The position numbers and the translations under genes were made by a program. From contig NZ_JAKLTS010000015.1 in assembly GCF_022012445.1 (NCBI RefSeq), positions 29,765 to 93,764 of the forward strand: 64,000 nucleotides of DNA, read 5' to 3'. Within the stretch, counting starts at the first letter, position 1, and each line of letters starts with the position of its first letter. Of this stretch, positions 51,981 to 62,638 are shown piece after piece. The notes beneath the pieces were generated by a model, which saw nothing but the letters and a program-made list of their open reading frames with translations, made no database searches and was not told the origin of the DNA. This DNA comes from Massilia sp. TS11. GTDB lineage: Bacteria > Pseudomonadota > Gammaproteobacteria > Burkholderiales > Burkholderiaceae_D.

Positions 51981-52481
51981 TCAGCTGGTCTTCAGGGCGG
52001 CCAGGCGGCGCAGGATCTGCTGCACCAGGTCGCTCTGCATATCGCGGTACAGCAGGGCTTCTTCGGATTCCTTGGCCAGGGTCTGGGTCTCGTTGAAGCT
52101 GATCGTGCGCTTGAGCGTGATCTCGGTCGGGGCCAGCAGCTCGCGCCCCTTGGCGTCGCGCACGCGGAAGGTCAGCGAATACGAGAGCGTGTATTCGCGC
52201 ACCCGGCCCTGGGAGTTCAGCGAGAGGATGGTCTTGCCGCGGTTTTCGGCCACCACGTCCAGCCGCGCTTCGGCCTGGCTTTCGTCGCTGACCACGCTGG
52301 TGTTCACCCCGCGCAGATTGCGCTTGAGCTCCACCCCGAGCGGCGAGGTATCCGGGAAACCCAGATAGATCGACTGGAAGGGCATGTTGAACTGCCCGTC
52401 CGCGCCGCGCAGGTGGAAGCCGCAGGCCGACAGCAGGCCGGCCAGCAGCAGCGCGCACATCCAGCGACCGAGGGCGCGCAT
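51981..52481 (-). CDS. lptE: LPS-assembly lipoprotein LptE
   Basis: A 166-residue lipoprotein with lipobox LLSAC (Cys20) and the family start CGFHLRG. LptE plugs the LptD channel and helps insert lipopolysaccharide into the outer membrane. The gene starts 3 nt after the leuS stop, the usual arrangement, and is followed by holA. Confidence 0.95.
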   Translation of the reverse strand: MRALGRWMCALLLAGLLSACGFHLRGADGQFNMPFQSIYLGFPDTSPLGVELKRNLRGVNTSVVSDESQAEARLDVVAENRGKTILSLNSQGRVREYTLSYSLTFRVRDAKGRELLAPTEITLKRTISFNETQTLAKESEEALLYRDMQSDLVQQILRRLAALKTS

Positions 52482-52484
52482 GGC

Positions 52485-55109
52485 TTACACCACGATGTTG
52501 ATCAGTTTGCCGGGCACGACGATGACCTTCTTCGGCGTGCCTTCGACGAACTTCTGGGCCGCTTCCGAGGCCAGGGCGGCCGCTTCGATGGCGGCCTTGT
52601 CGGCGTCCTTGCCGACCTTGACCGAACCGCGCAGCTTGCCGTTCACCTGGATCATCAGCTCGATCTCGGCCTGCTCGAGGGCGGCCGTGTCGACCTGCGG
52701 CCAGGCGGCGTCGAGGATGTCGCCGTGCTGGGCCACGTAGCCGAGTTCGCTCCAGAGCGCGTGCGTGATATGCGGCGCCACCGGGTAGAGCACGCGCAGG
52801 AAGATCGACAGGCACTCGGCCATGGCGGCCGGGCTGGCGTCCTTCGCGCCTTCGAGCGTGTTCAGCATTTTCATCGTGGCCGAGACCACGGTGTTGTACT
52901 GCAGACGCTTGTAGTCGTGCTCGGCCTGCTGCAGCACCTTGTGCACTTCGCGCCGCAGGGTCTTGTCGGCTTCGCTCAGGGTGGCGGCGTCGAGCGCCGG
53001 TGCGCCCTGCACGCGGGCGGCCTGGGCCGCGCCAAACGCCCACACGCGCTTGAGGAAGCGGTAGGCGCCTTCAACCCCGGCGTCATTCCATTCGAGCGTC
53101 TGCTCGGGCGGCGAGGCGAACATCACGAACAGGCGCGCCGTGTCGGCGCCGTACTGGTCGATCAGCTCCTGCGGGTCGACCCCGTTGTTCTTCGACTTCG
53201 ACATCGTCGTCATCTCGTACTCGAGCGCGGTGCCGTCGGCCTTGAGCGTGCCGCCGATGATCTGGCCCTTGTCGTCGCGCAGGACGTCGACCTCGTGCTC
53301 CCAGTAGTAGTTCTTGCCGGCGTCGGCCGGTTTGTGGAAGAAGGCGCCCTTCAGCACCATGCCCTGGGTCAGCAGATTGGTGAAGGGCTCATCGACCTTG
53401 ACCAGGCCGAGGTCGCGCATGACCTTGGTCCAGAAGCGCGCGTACAGCAGGTGCAGGATCGCGTGTTCGATGCCGCCGATGTACTGGTCCATCGGCATCC
53501 AGTAATCGCTGCCCGCCGCCACCATCGCGTCCGGATTGGTCGGATCGCAGTAGCGCATGAAATACCAGGACGAATCGACGAAGGTGTCCATGGTGTCGGT
53601 TTCGCGCCGGGCCGGCTTGCCGCAGCACGGGCAGTCGACTTTCAGGAAGTCCTCGCGCTTGTTGAGCGGGTTGCCGCTGCCGTCGGGCACGCAATCCTGG
53701 GGCAGCACGACCGGCAGGTCTTTTTCGGGCACCGGCACCGGGCCGCAGCTGTCGCAGTGGATGATCGGGATCGGCGTGCCCCAGTAGCGCTGGCGCGAGA
53801 TGCCCCAGTCGCGCAGGCGCCAGGTGGTTTTCTTCTCGCCGTCGGCTTTGACGGCCAGGTCGGCGGCGATCTTGTCGACCGCGGCCTTGTAGCCCAGGCC
53901 ATCGTAGGCGCCCGAATTGATGGTCACGCCGCGCTGCTTGTCGCCATACCATTCCTGCCAGGCGGCGTCGGAATAGGTTTCGCCGTCCACGGCCACCACC
54001 TGCTTGATGGGCAGATTGTATTTTTTGGCGAACGCGAAATCGCGCTCGTCGTGGGCCGGCACGCCCATCACGGCGCCGTCGCCGTAGCTCATCAGCACGT
54101 AATTGCCGACCCAGACTTCGACCTGGGCGCCGGTCAGCGGGTGGCTGACGAACAGGCCGGTCGGCATGCCTTCTTTTTCACGCAGGGCCAGTTCGGCCTC
54201 GGTGGTGCCGCCCTTCTTGCATTCTTCGATGAAGGCGGCCAGGGCCGGGTTGCCGGCGGCCGCATGGCTGGCCAGCGGATGCTCGGGCGCCACCGCGCAG
54301 AAGGTCACGCCCATGACGGTGTCGGCCCGGGTGGTGAAGACGAACAGCTTGCCGTCCTGGATCAGATTGCCGGCCGCATCGCGGATCGTGTGCGGGAAGG
54401 CGAAGCGCACGCCCTCGCTCTTGCCGATCCAGTTCTCCTGCATCAGGCGCACGCGCTCGGGCCAGCCGGGCAGCTTGTTGACCACGCAGTCGAGCAGTTC
54501 CTCGGCGTAGCTGGTGATGTTCAGGTAGTAGCCGGGGATCTCGCGCTTTTCCACCAGGGCGCCGGTACGCCAGCCGCGCCCGTCGATCACCTGCTCATTG
54601 GCCAGCACGGTCTGGTCGACCGGGTCCCAGTTGACGATCTGGGTCTTGCGGTAGGCGATGCCCTTTTCCAGCATCTTCAGGAACAGCCACTGGTTCCACT
54701 TGTAGTAGGCCGGATCGCAGGTGGCCACTTCGCGCGACCAGTCAATCGCCAGCCCCATCGCCTGCATCTGCTTCTTCATGTAGGCGATGTTGTCGTAGGT
54801 CCATTTCGCGGGCGGCACCTTGTTCTTCAGCGCGGCGTTTTCGGCCGGCAGGCCGAAGGCGTCCCAGCCCATCGGCATCAGCACATTGTGGCCATTCGCG
54901 CGCAGGAAGCGCGCCAGCATGTCGTTGATCGTGTAATTGCGCACGTGGCCCATGTGCAGCTTGCCGGACGGATAAGGCAGCATCGAGCAGGCGTAGTACT
55001 TCCCTTTCGGGAAACGCGGGTCGTTCTCGATGGCTTTGTAAGCGTCAATCGCGGTCCAGTGCGCCTGGGCCTGGGCTTCAACGTCGGCGTGGCTGTATTT
55101 CTCTTGCAT
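52485..55109 (-). CDS. leuS: leucyl-tRNA synthetase
   Basis: An 874-residue class I synthetase. The HIGH motif is in [14 protein letters not shown] near residue 48 and the KMSKS-like loop is [10 protein letters not shown] near 640. The editing domain (about 225-420) includes [20 protein letters not shown] with the conserved T-rich and D-containing segments, so proofreading should be intact. The ATG at 55109 ([15 protein letters not shown]) is family-like; an upstream ATG adds 15 unrelated residues. First gene of the run leading to lptE, holA, proA and hemJ. Confidence 0.98.
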   Translation of the reverse strand: MQEKYSHADVEAQAQAHWTAIDAYKAIENDPRFPKGKYYACSMLPYPSGKLHMGHVRNYTINDMLARFLRANGHNVLMPMGWDAFGLPAENAALKNKVPPAKWTYDNIAYMKKQMQAMGLAIDWSREVATCDPAYYKWNQWLFLKMLEKGIAYRKTQIVNWDPVDQTVLANEQVIDGRGWRTGALVEKREIPGYYLNITSYAEELLDCVVNKLPGWPERVRLMQENWIGKSEGVRFAFPHTIRDAAGNLIQDGKLFVFTTRADTVMGVTFCAVAPEHPLASHAAAGNPALAAFIEECKKGGTTEAELALREKEGMPTGLFVSHPLTGAQVEVWVGNYVLMSYGDGAVMGVPAHDERDFAFAKKYNLPIKQVVAVDGETYSDAAWQEWYGDKQRGVTINSGAYDGLGYKAAVDKIAADLAVKADGEKKTTWRLRDWGISRQRYWGTPIPIIHCDSCGPVPVPEKDLPVVLPQDCVPDGSGNPLNKREDFLKVDCPCCGKPARRETDTMDTFVDSSWYFMRYCDPTNPDAMVAAGSDYWMPMDQYIGGIEHAILHLLYARFWTKVMRDLGLVKVDEPFTNLLTQGMVLKGAFFHKPADAGKNYYWEHEVDVLRDDKGQIIGGTLKADGTALEYEMTTMSKSKNNGVDPQELIDQYGADTARLFVMFASPPEQTLEWNDAGVEGAYRFLKRVWAFGAAQAARVQGAPALDAATLSEADKTLRREVHKVLQQAEHDYKRLQYNTVVSATMKMLNTLEGAKDASPAAMAECLSIFLRVLYPVAPHITHALWSELGYVAQHGDILDAAWPQVDTAALEQAEIELMIQVNGKLRGSVKVGKDADKAAIEAAALASEAAQKFVEGTPKKVIVVPGKLINIVV

Positions 55110-55250
55110 GGTGTGTGCGGCCAATAGTGGGTATGAACCCTTCATTATACCCACTGCCGGGCCAGGCTGGCAGCGCGGCCGGCCCCGCTTTTGCCCCGTG
55201 CGCGGGCGCGCGATGGCATGATGGCGCTTTCGCCATGCAAGGAGACTGCG

Positions 55251-55616
55251 ATGTTCGAGGGATTACGTACCGTGCTCTACCCCACACCCGACCTGGCCCA
55301 GGGCAAGGCCTGGTATGCCAGCGTGTTCGGGGTGGCGCCCTATTTCGACGAAGCCTTTTATGTCGGCTTTGCGGTCGGCGGCTTTGAACTCGGCCTGGTG
55401 CCGGACGCCACGCCCGGCGCCGACGGCAGCGTAGCCTACTGGGGCACGCCCGACTGCGCGGCCGAGCTGGCGCGCGTGCTGGCCCTGGGCGCGCGCCTGC
55501 ACAAGGACGTGGCCGAGGTCGGCGGCGGGATCAAGGTGGCCGAGGTGCTCGACCCCTTCGGAAATGTGCTGGGCCTGATCGAAAACCCGCATTTCGACCG
55601 GGCCGCGGTGCGCTGA
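55251..55616 (+). CDS. VOC-superfamily (glyoxalase-like) protein
   Basis: A 121-residue protein; AAGGAG lies 6 nt before the ATG at 55251. It is one vicinal-oxygen-chelate domain built from beta-alpha-beta-beta-beta units, starting [20 protein letters not shown] and ending [15 protein letters not shown] with the conserved D-P-x-G-N. Metal ligands are not certain. It could be a dioxygenase, a resistance protein or a binding protein; no substrate can be assigned. It converges with the cytochrome c gene. Confidence 0.88.
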   Translation: MFEGLRTVLYPTPDLAQGKAWYASVFGVAPYFDEAFYVGFAVGGFELGLVPDATPGADGSVAYWGTPDCAAELARVLALGARLHKDVAEVGGGIKVAEVLDPFGNVLGLIENPHFDRAAVR

Positions 55617-55627
55617 GGCGCGCCCGT

Positions 55628-56020
55628 CTACTTGGCCGGCTGGGTGGCCAGGTAGGCGGCCAGGGCCAGCATGTCGTCCTCGTCGAGGGCCGCCGTCAGG
55701 CTCTGCATCTGGCCGGCATTCGGGCCGCTCCGGGCCCCGCTCTTGAAGTCGCGCAGCTGCTTGAGCGTGTAGCTGGGCGCCTTGCCGGCGATATCGGGGA
55801 AGATGCCGCTGCCGTGCAGGTCCTCGCCATGGCAGGCGGCGCAGTCGGCCGCCTTGCCGCTCATGCCGAAGGCGATGTTCTCGCCCTTGGCGATGCTGCC
55901 CTTGGCCACCGTGGCCACGCCATCCTTTTCGACCAGGCCCGTGGCCCCGTCCACTTCCTGCACTTTGAACGGGGTCGCAGCCAGGCTCAGCACGGCCACG
56001 GCCAGCAAAATTGCACGCAT
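55628..56020 (-). CDS. periplasmic c-type cytochrome
   Basis: A 130-residue protein with a signal peptide and one heme-binding motif CAACH near residue 62; a distal Met is likely in the GQMQSLTAAL segment. The pattern CHGEDLHGSG and IAGKAPSYTLKQL resembles small monoheme class I cytochromes such as those with alcohol or sulfur oxidases. ATG 56020 is chosen because GGAG is 6 nt upstream, while the ATG at 56026 directly abuts it. It lies 9 nt after the barstar-like gene. Confidence 0.85.
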   Translation of the reverse strand: MRAILLAVAVLSLAATPFKVQEVDGATGLVEKDGVATVAKGSIAKGENIAFGMSGKAADCAACHGEDLHGSGIFPDIAGKAPSYTLKQLRDFKSGARSGPNAGQMQSLTAALDEDDMLALAAYLATQPAK

Positions 56021-56029
56021 CAGCATCTC

Positions 56030-56356
56030 CTACTTGAGTTCGAGGGCGAGGGCCGGCGCTTCGCCGTAATCCTCGTAGCGTTCATTGAGGCCGCCGATGC
56101 AGTAGGTCACTTCTTCGAGCAGGTCGGGCGCGGCGGCGCGCACGGCACTGGCATTCACAATCACCACCGTCAGCACTTCCTTGGGACCGAGCCGGAAGCG
56201 GCTCATGCCGTCCGCGTCGCGCAGGTAGCTGAGGCAGTCGACCCAGGCGTCGATCGTGTTGTTGTAGCTGTCCGGGAAGCCGAAGGCGCGCTTGCATTCG
56301 GCGTGAAAGCCCGCTTCGTCGAGCATGCGGGCGCCATCGAGTTCAACGCGTGCCAT
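56030..56356 (-). CDS. barstar-like protein (putative ribonuclease inhibitor family)
   Basis: A 108-residue protein. The segment ECKRAFGFPDSYNNTIDAWV resembles the helix-turn region of barstar-family proteins, in which a small helical protein blocks a barnase-like ribonuclease; the length suits the family. No barnase gene is adjacent, so it would be an orphan immunity-type protein or have another partner. It overlaps the end of exbD by 14 nt and precedes the cytochrome c gene, both on the same strand. Assignment is from pattern only. Confidence 0.55.
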   Translation of the reverse strand: MARVELDGARMLDEAGFHAECKRAFGFPDSYNNTIDAWVDCLSYLRDADGMSRFRLGPKEVLTVVIVNASAVRAAAPDLLEEVTYCIGGLNERYEDYGEAPALALELK

Positions 56357-56780
56357 GGCCGGCCTCCTGTTCGGTATCGGTGATGAAGCCCAGCTGGGTC
56401 AGTCCCTTGGCCTGGGCCGCCGCCATCAGGCGCGCCACCGCCTCGTAGCGGGTGGCGCGGTCGGCGCGCAATTGCAGCTCGGGCTGGGGCGAACGGGCGG
56501 CCGCCGCCGCCAGGCGCGCCTCGAGCGTGGCGGCGTCGAGCTTGTCGTTGTTCCAGTAGACCTGGCCGGCCGCATCGATGGCCAGGTGCACGGCGGCCGT
56601 CTCGCGCGCGGCGCCGACGGCGGCCGTCTTCGGCAATTCGAGCTGGACCGACTGGCTGAACAGGGGCGCGGCCAGAATGAAAATGACGAGCAGCACCAGC
56701 ATCACGTCGACCATCGGCGTGACGTTTATCTCGCTCATCATCTGGGCGGGACGCGGGGACTGGAAGCTGCCAAAGGCCAT
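56343..56780 (-). CDS. exbD: ExbD/TolR-family biopolymer transport protein
   Basis: A 145-residue inner-membrane protein with one N-terminal helix (about 22-40) preceded by SEINVTPMVDVMLVLLVIF, whose Asp is the conserved proton-coupling residue. A periplasmic domain follows. It should work with the ExbB-type protein encoded immediately upstream to energise TonB- or Tol-dependent processes. The genes abut (56780/56781). Whether this is Exb or Tol cannot be settled here because no tonB, tolA or tolB is adjacent. Confidence 0.92.
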   Translation of the reverse strand: MAFGSFQSPRPAQMMSEINVTPMVDVMLVLLVIFILAAPLFSQSVQLELPKTAAVGAARETAAVHLAIDAAGQVYWNNDKLDAATLEARLAAAAARSPQPELQLRADRATRYEAVARLMAAAQAKGLTQLGFITDTEQEAGHGTR

Positions 56781-57431
56781 TTATTTGCTGAAGTAGGCGT
56801 GCAGGTCGTGCGCGAAACCATCGAGCTCGGCCAGGGCCACGCGGTTGAACCGGTTGAAGGCATTGTAGGCAAGCACGGCCGGAATCGCCACCGCCAGACC
56901 GAGGCCCGTCATGATCAGGGCCTCGCCGACCGGGCCGGCCACCTTGTCGAGCTGCACGGCGCCAGCGGCCGAGACATTGGCAAGCGCATGGTAGATCCCG
57001 AACACCGTGCCGAGCAGGCCGATGAACGGGGCCGTCGCGCCGATCGAGGCCAGCAGCGCCAGCCCGCTTTCGAGCTTGCGCGCCGACACGCCGATGGCAT
57101 TGCGCAGCACGCGCGTCAGCTGTTCGCCGCGGGCCAGCTCGCCGGCCACGCTGCGGCCATCGCTGCGCAGGGCGGCCGCCTGCTCGGCCAGGCTGGCGAA
57201 CAGGCCGGCCGGGTCGGCGCCCTTGAGCGCGGCCAGGCCGTCATGAAAACGCGGTGCGGCCCAGAAGGCTTCGAGCGCGGGCAGGGCGCGGCGCGCCTGC
57301 CAGGCGCTGAGCGCGCGCGCAAAGATCAGGCACCAGCTGAGCACCGACATGGCCAGCAGCAGCCAGGCCACGCCGTGCGAGACGGCGTCGCCCTGGGCCC
57401 AGTAGCGTGCGAAGCTGAACTGGCCGAGCAT
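56781..57431 (-). CDS. exbB: ExbB/TolQ-family proton channel protein
   Basis: A 216-residue inner-membrane protein with three helices (about 15-35, 105-130 and 150-175). The core ASIGATAPFIGLLGTVFGIY and VGEALIMTGLGLAVAIPAVL is the MotA/TolQ/ExbB proton-channel signature. It forms the proton-driven stator with ExbD. It follows dapB by 3 nt, so it is translated from the bamE-dapB-exbB-exbD transcript. Confidence 0.93.
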   Translation of the reverse strand: MLGQFSFARYWAQGDAVSHGVAWLLLAMSVLSWCLIFARALSAWQARRALPALEAFWAAPRFHDGLAALKGADPAGLFASLAEQAAALRSDGRSVAGELARGEQLTRVLRNAIGVSARKLESGLALLASIGATAPFIGLLGTVFGIYHALANVSAAGAVQLDKVAGPVGEALIMTGLGLAVAIPAVLAYNAFNRFNRVALAELDGFAHDLHAYFSK

Positions 57432-57434
57432 GGC

Positions 57435-58247
<813 letters not shown>

Positions 58248-58772
58248 TTAATCGTTGGGATTGCCGAATTTTTTCGGGGGGCCGGCCAGGCGCTCGATGT
58301 ACTCGCGCTCGCTCGGCAGATTGCCGCCTTCGATCTTGCTGATCTTGTCGTCCGTGAAGTAGATGGTGACCCGGCTCGTGGTCAGCTCACCATTGCCGCG
58401 CAGCAGATAGAACGGGTATTCCCAGCGGTCGCGGTGGAAGATGTCGGCCGCCAGCGAGGTACCCATGATGAACTTGACCTGGTCGCGCGTCATGCCGGTC
58501 TTGAGCTGATTGAACTGCTCGGCCGAAATGAAGTTGCCCTGCTGGATGTCGGGGCGGTAGGGCGAGACGAACCACAGGAACTTCTGGAACTGGGTCACGC
58601 TCGTCGTATGGGCGCCATTATTGGCGATCTTCGCGGTCCGGGTCACTTCGTCGGCGAAGCTGACGGGGCCGTTCGGGGTCGGTTCCGGGGCTTTACCCGT
58701 GCTGGCGCAGCCGGCCAATACGGCCAGCAGGCACAGGGACAGGCGGGGCAAAACAGCGGTGGTGACGCGCAT
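58248..58772 (-). CDS. bamE: outer-membrane protein assembly factor BamE (SmpA/OmlA)
   Basis: A 174-residue lipoprotein with lipobox LAGC (Cys22), part of the BAM complex that inserts beta-barrel proteins into the outer membrane. The BamE core includes KTGMTRDQVKFIMGTSL and RWEYPFYLLRGNG. ATG 58772 gives the signal peptide directly; an ATG upstream is rejected as it adds a hydrophilic lead. It is divergent from fur across 103 nt. Confidence 0.95.
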   Translation of the reverse strand: MRVTTAVLPRLSLCLLAVLAGCASTGKAPEPTPNGPVSFADEVTRTAKIANNGAHTTSVTQFQKFLWFVSPYRPDIQQGNFISAEQFNQLKTGMTRDQVKFIMGTSLAADIFHRDRWEYPFYLLRGNGELTTSRVTIYFTDDKISKIEGGNLPSEREYIERLAGPPKKFGNPND

Positions 58773-58875
58773 ACAGGTCCTCAATCTGGTTGAACACGGC
58801 GCTAGGCGCACGCGGCGAAAACACTATATGATAAAGCACTCCGCGCCACCCCGAGTAAAACAAGAGTAACAAAAC
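58773..58875. promoter_or_regulatory. divergent bamE-fur promoter region
   Basis: The 103-nt gap contains TATATGATAAAG around 58825-58836, whose TATGAT (58827-58832) could be the -10 of fur; the reverse reading gives a weaker element toward bamE. No clear 19-bp Fur box could be recognised by eye. Confidence 0.35.
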
Positions 58876-59304
58876 ATGAGTAAGAGCCCGACTGACCTCA
58901 AGGCAAGCGGCCTGAAGGCCACCCTGCCGCGCCTGAAAATCCTGGAAATTTTCCAGAACTCGGAAGTGCGCCACCTCACCGCCGAGGACGTCTACAAGAT
59001 CCTGCTGCAGGAAAACATGGACGTCGGCCTGGCCACCGTCTACCGCGTGCTGACCCAGTTCGAGCAGGCCGGCCTGCTGCACCGCAATCACTTTGAAAGC
59101 GGCAAGGCCATCTTCGAACTCAATGCCGGCACCCACCACGACCACCTGGTCTGCCTCGACTGCGGCCGGGTCGAAGAATTCTGCGACGACGAGATCGAGC
59201 AGCGCCAGCAGCGCATCGCCGCCGAGCGCGGCTTCGCCATCGCCGAGCACGCGCTGGCCATCTACGGCAATTGCACCAAAACCGATTGCCCGCACCGGGG
59301 CTGA
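58876..59304 (+). CDS. fur: ferric uptake regulator
   Basis: A 142-residue Fe(II)-sensing repressor. The winged helix (about 10-85) includes [15 protein letters not shown] and [17 protein letters not shown]. The metal site has HHDH at 87-90, with C93 and C96 (LVCLDC) as structural zinc ligands. Length is normal for Fur. It converges with hrcA, only 4 nt between stops. Confidence 0.97.
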   Translation: MSKSPTDLKASGLKATLPRLKILEIFQNSEVRHLTAEDVYKILLQENMDVGLATVYRVLTQFEQAGLLHRNHFESGKAIFELNAGTHHDHLVCLDCGRVEEFCDDEIEQRQQRIAAERGFAIAEHALAIYGNCTKTDCPHRG

Positions 59305-59308
59305 GGCC

Positions 59309-60331
59309 CTAGCTGTTGCTCAGGGCGCTCGAGAGCAGCTTGGCCGTGATGTCGACGATCGGAATCACGCGCTCATAATCCATGCGGGTCGGGCCGATCA
59401 CGCCCAGGGTGCCGACGATCTGGCCCTTGTGCGCATACGGCGCCGCCACCACGCTCATTTCATCCATCGGCACCAGGTCGGACTCGCCGCCGATGTAGAT
59501 CTGCACGCCGCTGGCCTTGCTCGAGACATCGAGCAGCTGCATCAGGCCGGTTTTCTGCTCGAACATTTCGAACATCTGGCGCAGCGAGCTCATATTCGAG
59601 GACAGGTCGGCCACCGACAGCAGATTACGCTCGCCGGCGATGACCACGTCGTCGCTGTGGTCGCTCAGGGCCTCGCTGCTGGCCTCGACGGCGGCCTGCA
59701 TCAAGCGCGCCATGTCGTCGCGCAGGGCGCGCAGCTCGGCCTGCAGGCGCGCACGCATCTCGTCGAAGGACAGGCCGGCGAACTGGCTGTTGATGTAATT
59801 CGAGCTTTCGATCAGCTGGCCCGGCGTGTAGTCGACATCGGTGATCAAGAGGCGGTTCTGGACGTCGCCGCGGGCGTCGACGATCACCAGCAGGATGCGC
59901 TTTTCGGACAGGCGCAGGAATTCCAGCTGCTGGAAGGCGGCCTCGCGCTTGGGCGCCACCACCACCCCGGCGAACTGCGACAGCGAGGACAGCAGCTGGG
60001 CCGCATTGGCGATCATCTTCTGCGGCTGGTGGGCCGGCAGGTGCATGCGCGCCGACAGCGTGCTCTCGTCGAGCGGCTGCACGGTCAGCAGGGTGTCGAC
60101 GAACAGACGGTAGCCGCGCGGGGTCGGCACCCGTCCGGCCGAGGTGTGCGGGCTGGCGACCAGGCCCATGTCCTCAAGGTCGGCCATGATGTTGCGGATC
60201 GAGGCCGGCGACAGCTCCAGCCCCGAGATCTTGGACAACGCGCGCGAGCCGACCGGCTGGCCGTCGGCGATATAGCGCTCGACGAGGGCCTTCAGCAGGG
60301 TTTGCGCGCGGTGATCGAGTTGCATGCTCAT
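59309..60331 (-). CDS. hrcA: heat-inducible transcription repressor HrcA
   Basis: A 340-residue repressor of heat-shock operons that binds CIRCE elements. An N-terminal winged helix (about 5-75, with [20 protein letters not shown] and [16 protein letters not shown]) is followed by a GAF-like domain with IYIGGESDL and a C-terminal [13 protein letters not shown]. The ATG at 60331 (MSMQLDH) is used, with a second ATG two codons later as an alternative. No CIRCE inverted repeat was found in this window, so its targets lie elsewhere. Confidence 0.95.
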   Translation of the reverse strand: MSMQLDHRAQTLLKALVERYIADGQPVGSRALSKISGLELSPASIRNIMADLEDMGLVASPHTSAGRVPTPRGYRLFVDTLLTVQPLDESTLSARMHLPAHQPQKMIANAAQLLSSLSQFAGVVVAPKREAAFQQLEFLRLSEKRILLVIVDARGDVQNRLLITDVDYTPGQLIESSNYINSQFAGLSFDEMRARLQAELRALRDDMARLMQAAVEASSEALSDHSDDVVIAGERNLLSVADLSSNMSSLRQMFEMFEQKTGLMQLLDVSSKASGVQIYIGGESDLVPMDEMSVVAAPYAHKGQIVGTLGVIGPTRMDYERVIPIVDITAKLLSSALSNS

Positions 60332-60350
60332 GTCAGGGATTCCAGCCTCA

Positions 60351-61073
60351 TTATGCCTGCGTCGTGTGGAGCCAGGCCAGCAAGTCGTGAAAATCGGTGC
60401 ACACCAGATCCGGCACCACCCCGTGCGCCAGCGCGGCCGTGCTGCCCTGGCGCCGCATCCAGGCCGCGCGCAGACCGGCCGCCTGGGCCGCGCGCACATC
60501 GAGCAGCAGGTCGTCGCCGACATACAGCACCTCCGCCGGCGCCAGGCCGAGGGCGGCGCAGGCCGCATGGAAGATGGCCGGATCGGGCTTGGGCACGCCG
60601 ACCTCGCGCGCCGACAGGCTCAGCTCGAAATGCTGGTCGAGGCCGATGGCGGCGAGGTTGGCATTGCCATTCGTGAGTGTCCCGAGCCGCACATGGGGGC
60701 GCAGCGCACTCAGCACCGGCAGCACATCGGGCCAGAGCGTGACGGCATTGCGCGCCGCGTGGAATTCGTCCATCGCGGCGTCGAGCAGGGCGCAGTCCTC
60801 GCCATGTTCGCGGAAGGCCAGCTCGAGGCCGGCGCGGCGCAGGGCGCCGAGGTCGGCCGCAAAGACCGGATCGCTGCCCAGCAGGGCCAGCCGGCGCGCG
60901 CGCAGATCCTCGACCGTACAGGCGGCCGCCACGCGCGGCGCATGCTGCGCCAGCCAGGCGTGCACGCGCTGCTCGGCGGCGGCGATCACGGGAGCGATCG
61001 GCCACATGGTGTCGTCGAGATCGAAGAGAATAGCTTGCGGGCGCGCAATGGCCGGCATCATGGCGTCACTCAT
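60351..61073 (-). CDS. HAD-superfamily phosphatase (YigB/HAD-IA type)
   Basis: A 240-residue hydrolase. Motif I is LFDLDDT (nucleophile D18, acid D20), motif II is GTLTNGN near 131, motif III uses the Lys in [10 protein letters not shown] and motif IV is [13 protein letters not shown]. The alpha-helical cap between motifs I and II marks subfamily IA. Relatives include FMN and sugar phosphatases; the substrate is unknown. It is upstream of hrcA with a 19-nt gap and is divergent from the metallophosphoesterase gene. Confidence 0.9.
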   Translation of the reverse strand: MSDAMMPAIARPQAILFDLDDTMWPIAPVIAAAEQRVHAWLAQHAPRVAAACTVEDLRARRLALLGSDPVFAADLGALRRAGLELAFREHGEDCALLDAAMDEFHAARNAVTLWPDVLPVLSALRPHVRLGTLTNGNANLAAIGLDQHFELSLSAREVGVPKPDPAIFHAACAALGLAPAEVLYVGDDLLLDVRAAQAAGLRAAWMRRQGSTAALAHGVVPDLVCTDFHDLLAWLHTTQA

Positions 61074-61170
61074 ACAACGGAAGGCGCGGGCAGAGGCCTA
61101 GCATAACGAGCGCGCGCGCAAAAATCAAACCGCCGCTGTGGTAGGCTGTCCCTTTCATTGTGGAATTGCC

Positions 61171-62544
61171 ATGCGTCTGCCCGTTCTCCTCGCCGTCCTG
61201 CTTGGCGGCTGTGCCAGCCTGCCCGCGCCCCCGTCCGGCGACTACCGCTATGTGGTGCTGGGCGAACAGGGCGCGGCCACCGTGCGCGTGCTGACGGCCG
61301 CCGCCAGCTGCCCGCTGATCGAGGTCGACGGGCGCAGCGTGCCGATGCAGCTGCGCGCCGCCCCGGCCGTGCTGCCGGCGCGCCCCAGCGTGATGCCGGA
61401 CAGCCCGCCGGCCGCCTTCCCCCTGCGCACCTGCGAGGCCCCGCTGCCGCTCGGCGCTCGCCAGGCCAGCGTCGGCGGTCAGGCCCTGCCCCTGCCGGCC
61501 GCCCAGCCGACCCGGCTGGTGGTGCTGGGCGACAGCGGCTGCCGCCTGTCGAGCAAGGACGCAGCCTGGCAGGCCTGTAATGATGCGCAGGAGTTTCCAT
61601 TTGCCACGGTCGCGGCCAGCATCGCGCGCTGGAAGCCCGACCTGATCATCCACGTCGGCGACTACCTGTACCGCGAAAGCGCCTGCCCGCCGGGCCAGGC
61701 CGGCTGCGCCGGTTCGCCCTGGGGCTATGGCTGGGACAGCTGGGAAGCCGACTTCTTCGCCCCGGCGCGGCCGCTGCTGGCCGCCGCCCCGCTGGTGGCC
61801 GCGCGCGGCAACCACGAGCTGTGCACGCGCGGCGGCCAGGGCTACTGGCGCCTGCTCGATCCGCGCCCGCTGCTGCCCGGGCGCGACTGCGTCGATCCGG
61901 CCCAGGACCAGCGCGGCAACCACGGCGCCCCGTATGCCGTGCCGCTCGGCGGCGGCGCCCAGCTGGTGGTGCTCGACACGGCTGCGAATGTCTCGAAAGG
62001 CTATGCCGAGGGCGACTGGCGCCCGGCCGCCATCGCCGAGGACATCGGCACCCTCGAAGCCCTGAGCGAACAGGCCGAGCACACGCTGGCCGTGCTGCAC
62101 CACCCGCCGCTGAGCGTGGGCGGCGAGACCAAGCATGGCAAGGTCAGCTATTTCAATGGCGACCGCGGCATGCAGCAGGCGCTGGCGCGCTGGAGCCCGG
62201 CCCTGCTACCGCCGCGCGTGCAGGCCCTGCTCTCGGGCCACACCCATATGTGGCAGCAAGCCAGCTATGCGACGCCGCATCCGAGCCAGTTCGTGGTCGG
62301 CTTTGCCGGCACCCAGGAAGACATCGTGCCCCTGCCCGATCCGCTGCCGCCGGGCCTGGAGCCGGGCGCCGGCGCCCGCTTTGCCGAGTTTGCCGCCTGG
62401 GTCGGTGGCTTTGGCTTCATGACGATGGAGCGGCGCGGTCCGGACCGCTGGGACATCACCGTCATGGACCGCCACGGCCAGCCGGTCAACCATTGCCAGC
62501 TGAGTGGCCGCCAGTCGCACTGCGCGCACGCACGCGGGCCCTGA
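61171..62544 (+). CDS. calcineurin-like metallophosphoesterase lipoprotein
   Basis: A 457-residue lipoprotein with lipobox LLGGC (Cys14). The metallophosphoesterase domain (about 110-400) shows RLVVLGDSGC, VGDYLYRE, GNHELC and LSGHTHMW, so most metal ligands are present. An N-terminal domain of about 90 residues is unassigned. It should be a surface or periplasmic phosphatase. The ATG at 61171 is chosen because it begins the signal peptide; an ATG-like start 33 nt upstream lacks one. Confidence 0.88.
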   Translation: MRLPVLLAVLLGGCASLPAPPSGDYRYVVLGEQGAATVRVLTAAASCPLIEVDGRSVPMQLRAAPAVLPARPSVMPDSPPAAFPLRTCEAPLPLGARQASVGGQALPLPAAQPTRLVVLGDSGCRLSSKDAAWQACNDAQEFPFATVAASIARWKPDLIIHVGDYLYRESACPPGQAGCAGSPWGYGWDSWEADFFAPARPLLAAAPLVAARGNHELCTRGGQGYWRLLDPRPLLPGRDCVDPAQDQRGNHGAPYAVPLGGGAQLVVLDTAANVSKGYAEGDWRPAAIAEDIGTLEALSEQAEHTLAVLHHPPLSVGGETKHGKVSYFNGDRGMQQALARWSPALLPPRVQALLSGHTHMWQQASYATPHPSQFVVGFAGTQEDIVPLPDPLPPGLEPGAGARFAEFAAWVGGFGFMTMERRGPDRWDITVMDRHGQPVNHCQLSGRQSHCAHARGP

Positions 62545-62579
62545 CACTTACAAGCCGATACAATGAATCGGCCTCCGCC

Positions 62580-62615
62580 TTGCCAAATGCTCTAAAATGA
62601 TGGCCGCATTGGCAA
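62580..62615. promoter_or_regulatory. inverted repeat in the lipoprotein leader
   Basis: TTGCCAAATGC at 62580-62590 and GCATTGGCAA at 62606-62615 are complementary apart from one extra A. They lie between the metallophosphoesterase and the first repeat lipoprotein, ending about 24 nt before its ATG. It may be an operator or leader hairpin; a smaller hairpin GCCGAT/ATCGGC lies upstream. Confidence 0.35.
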
Positions 62616-62638
62616 AAGTCCGTCTTTTTGGAGAATTT

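Noticed and set aside
59309..60331. CIRCE element near hrcA
   Set aside because: No TTAGCACTC-N9-GAGTGCTAA-like repeat was found near hrcA or elsewhere in the window by eye.
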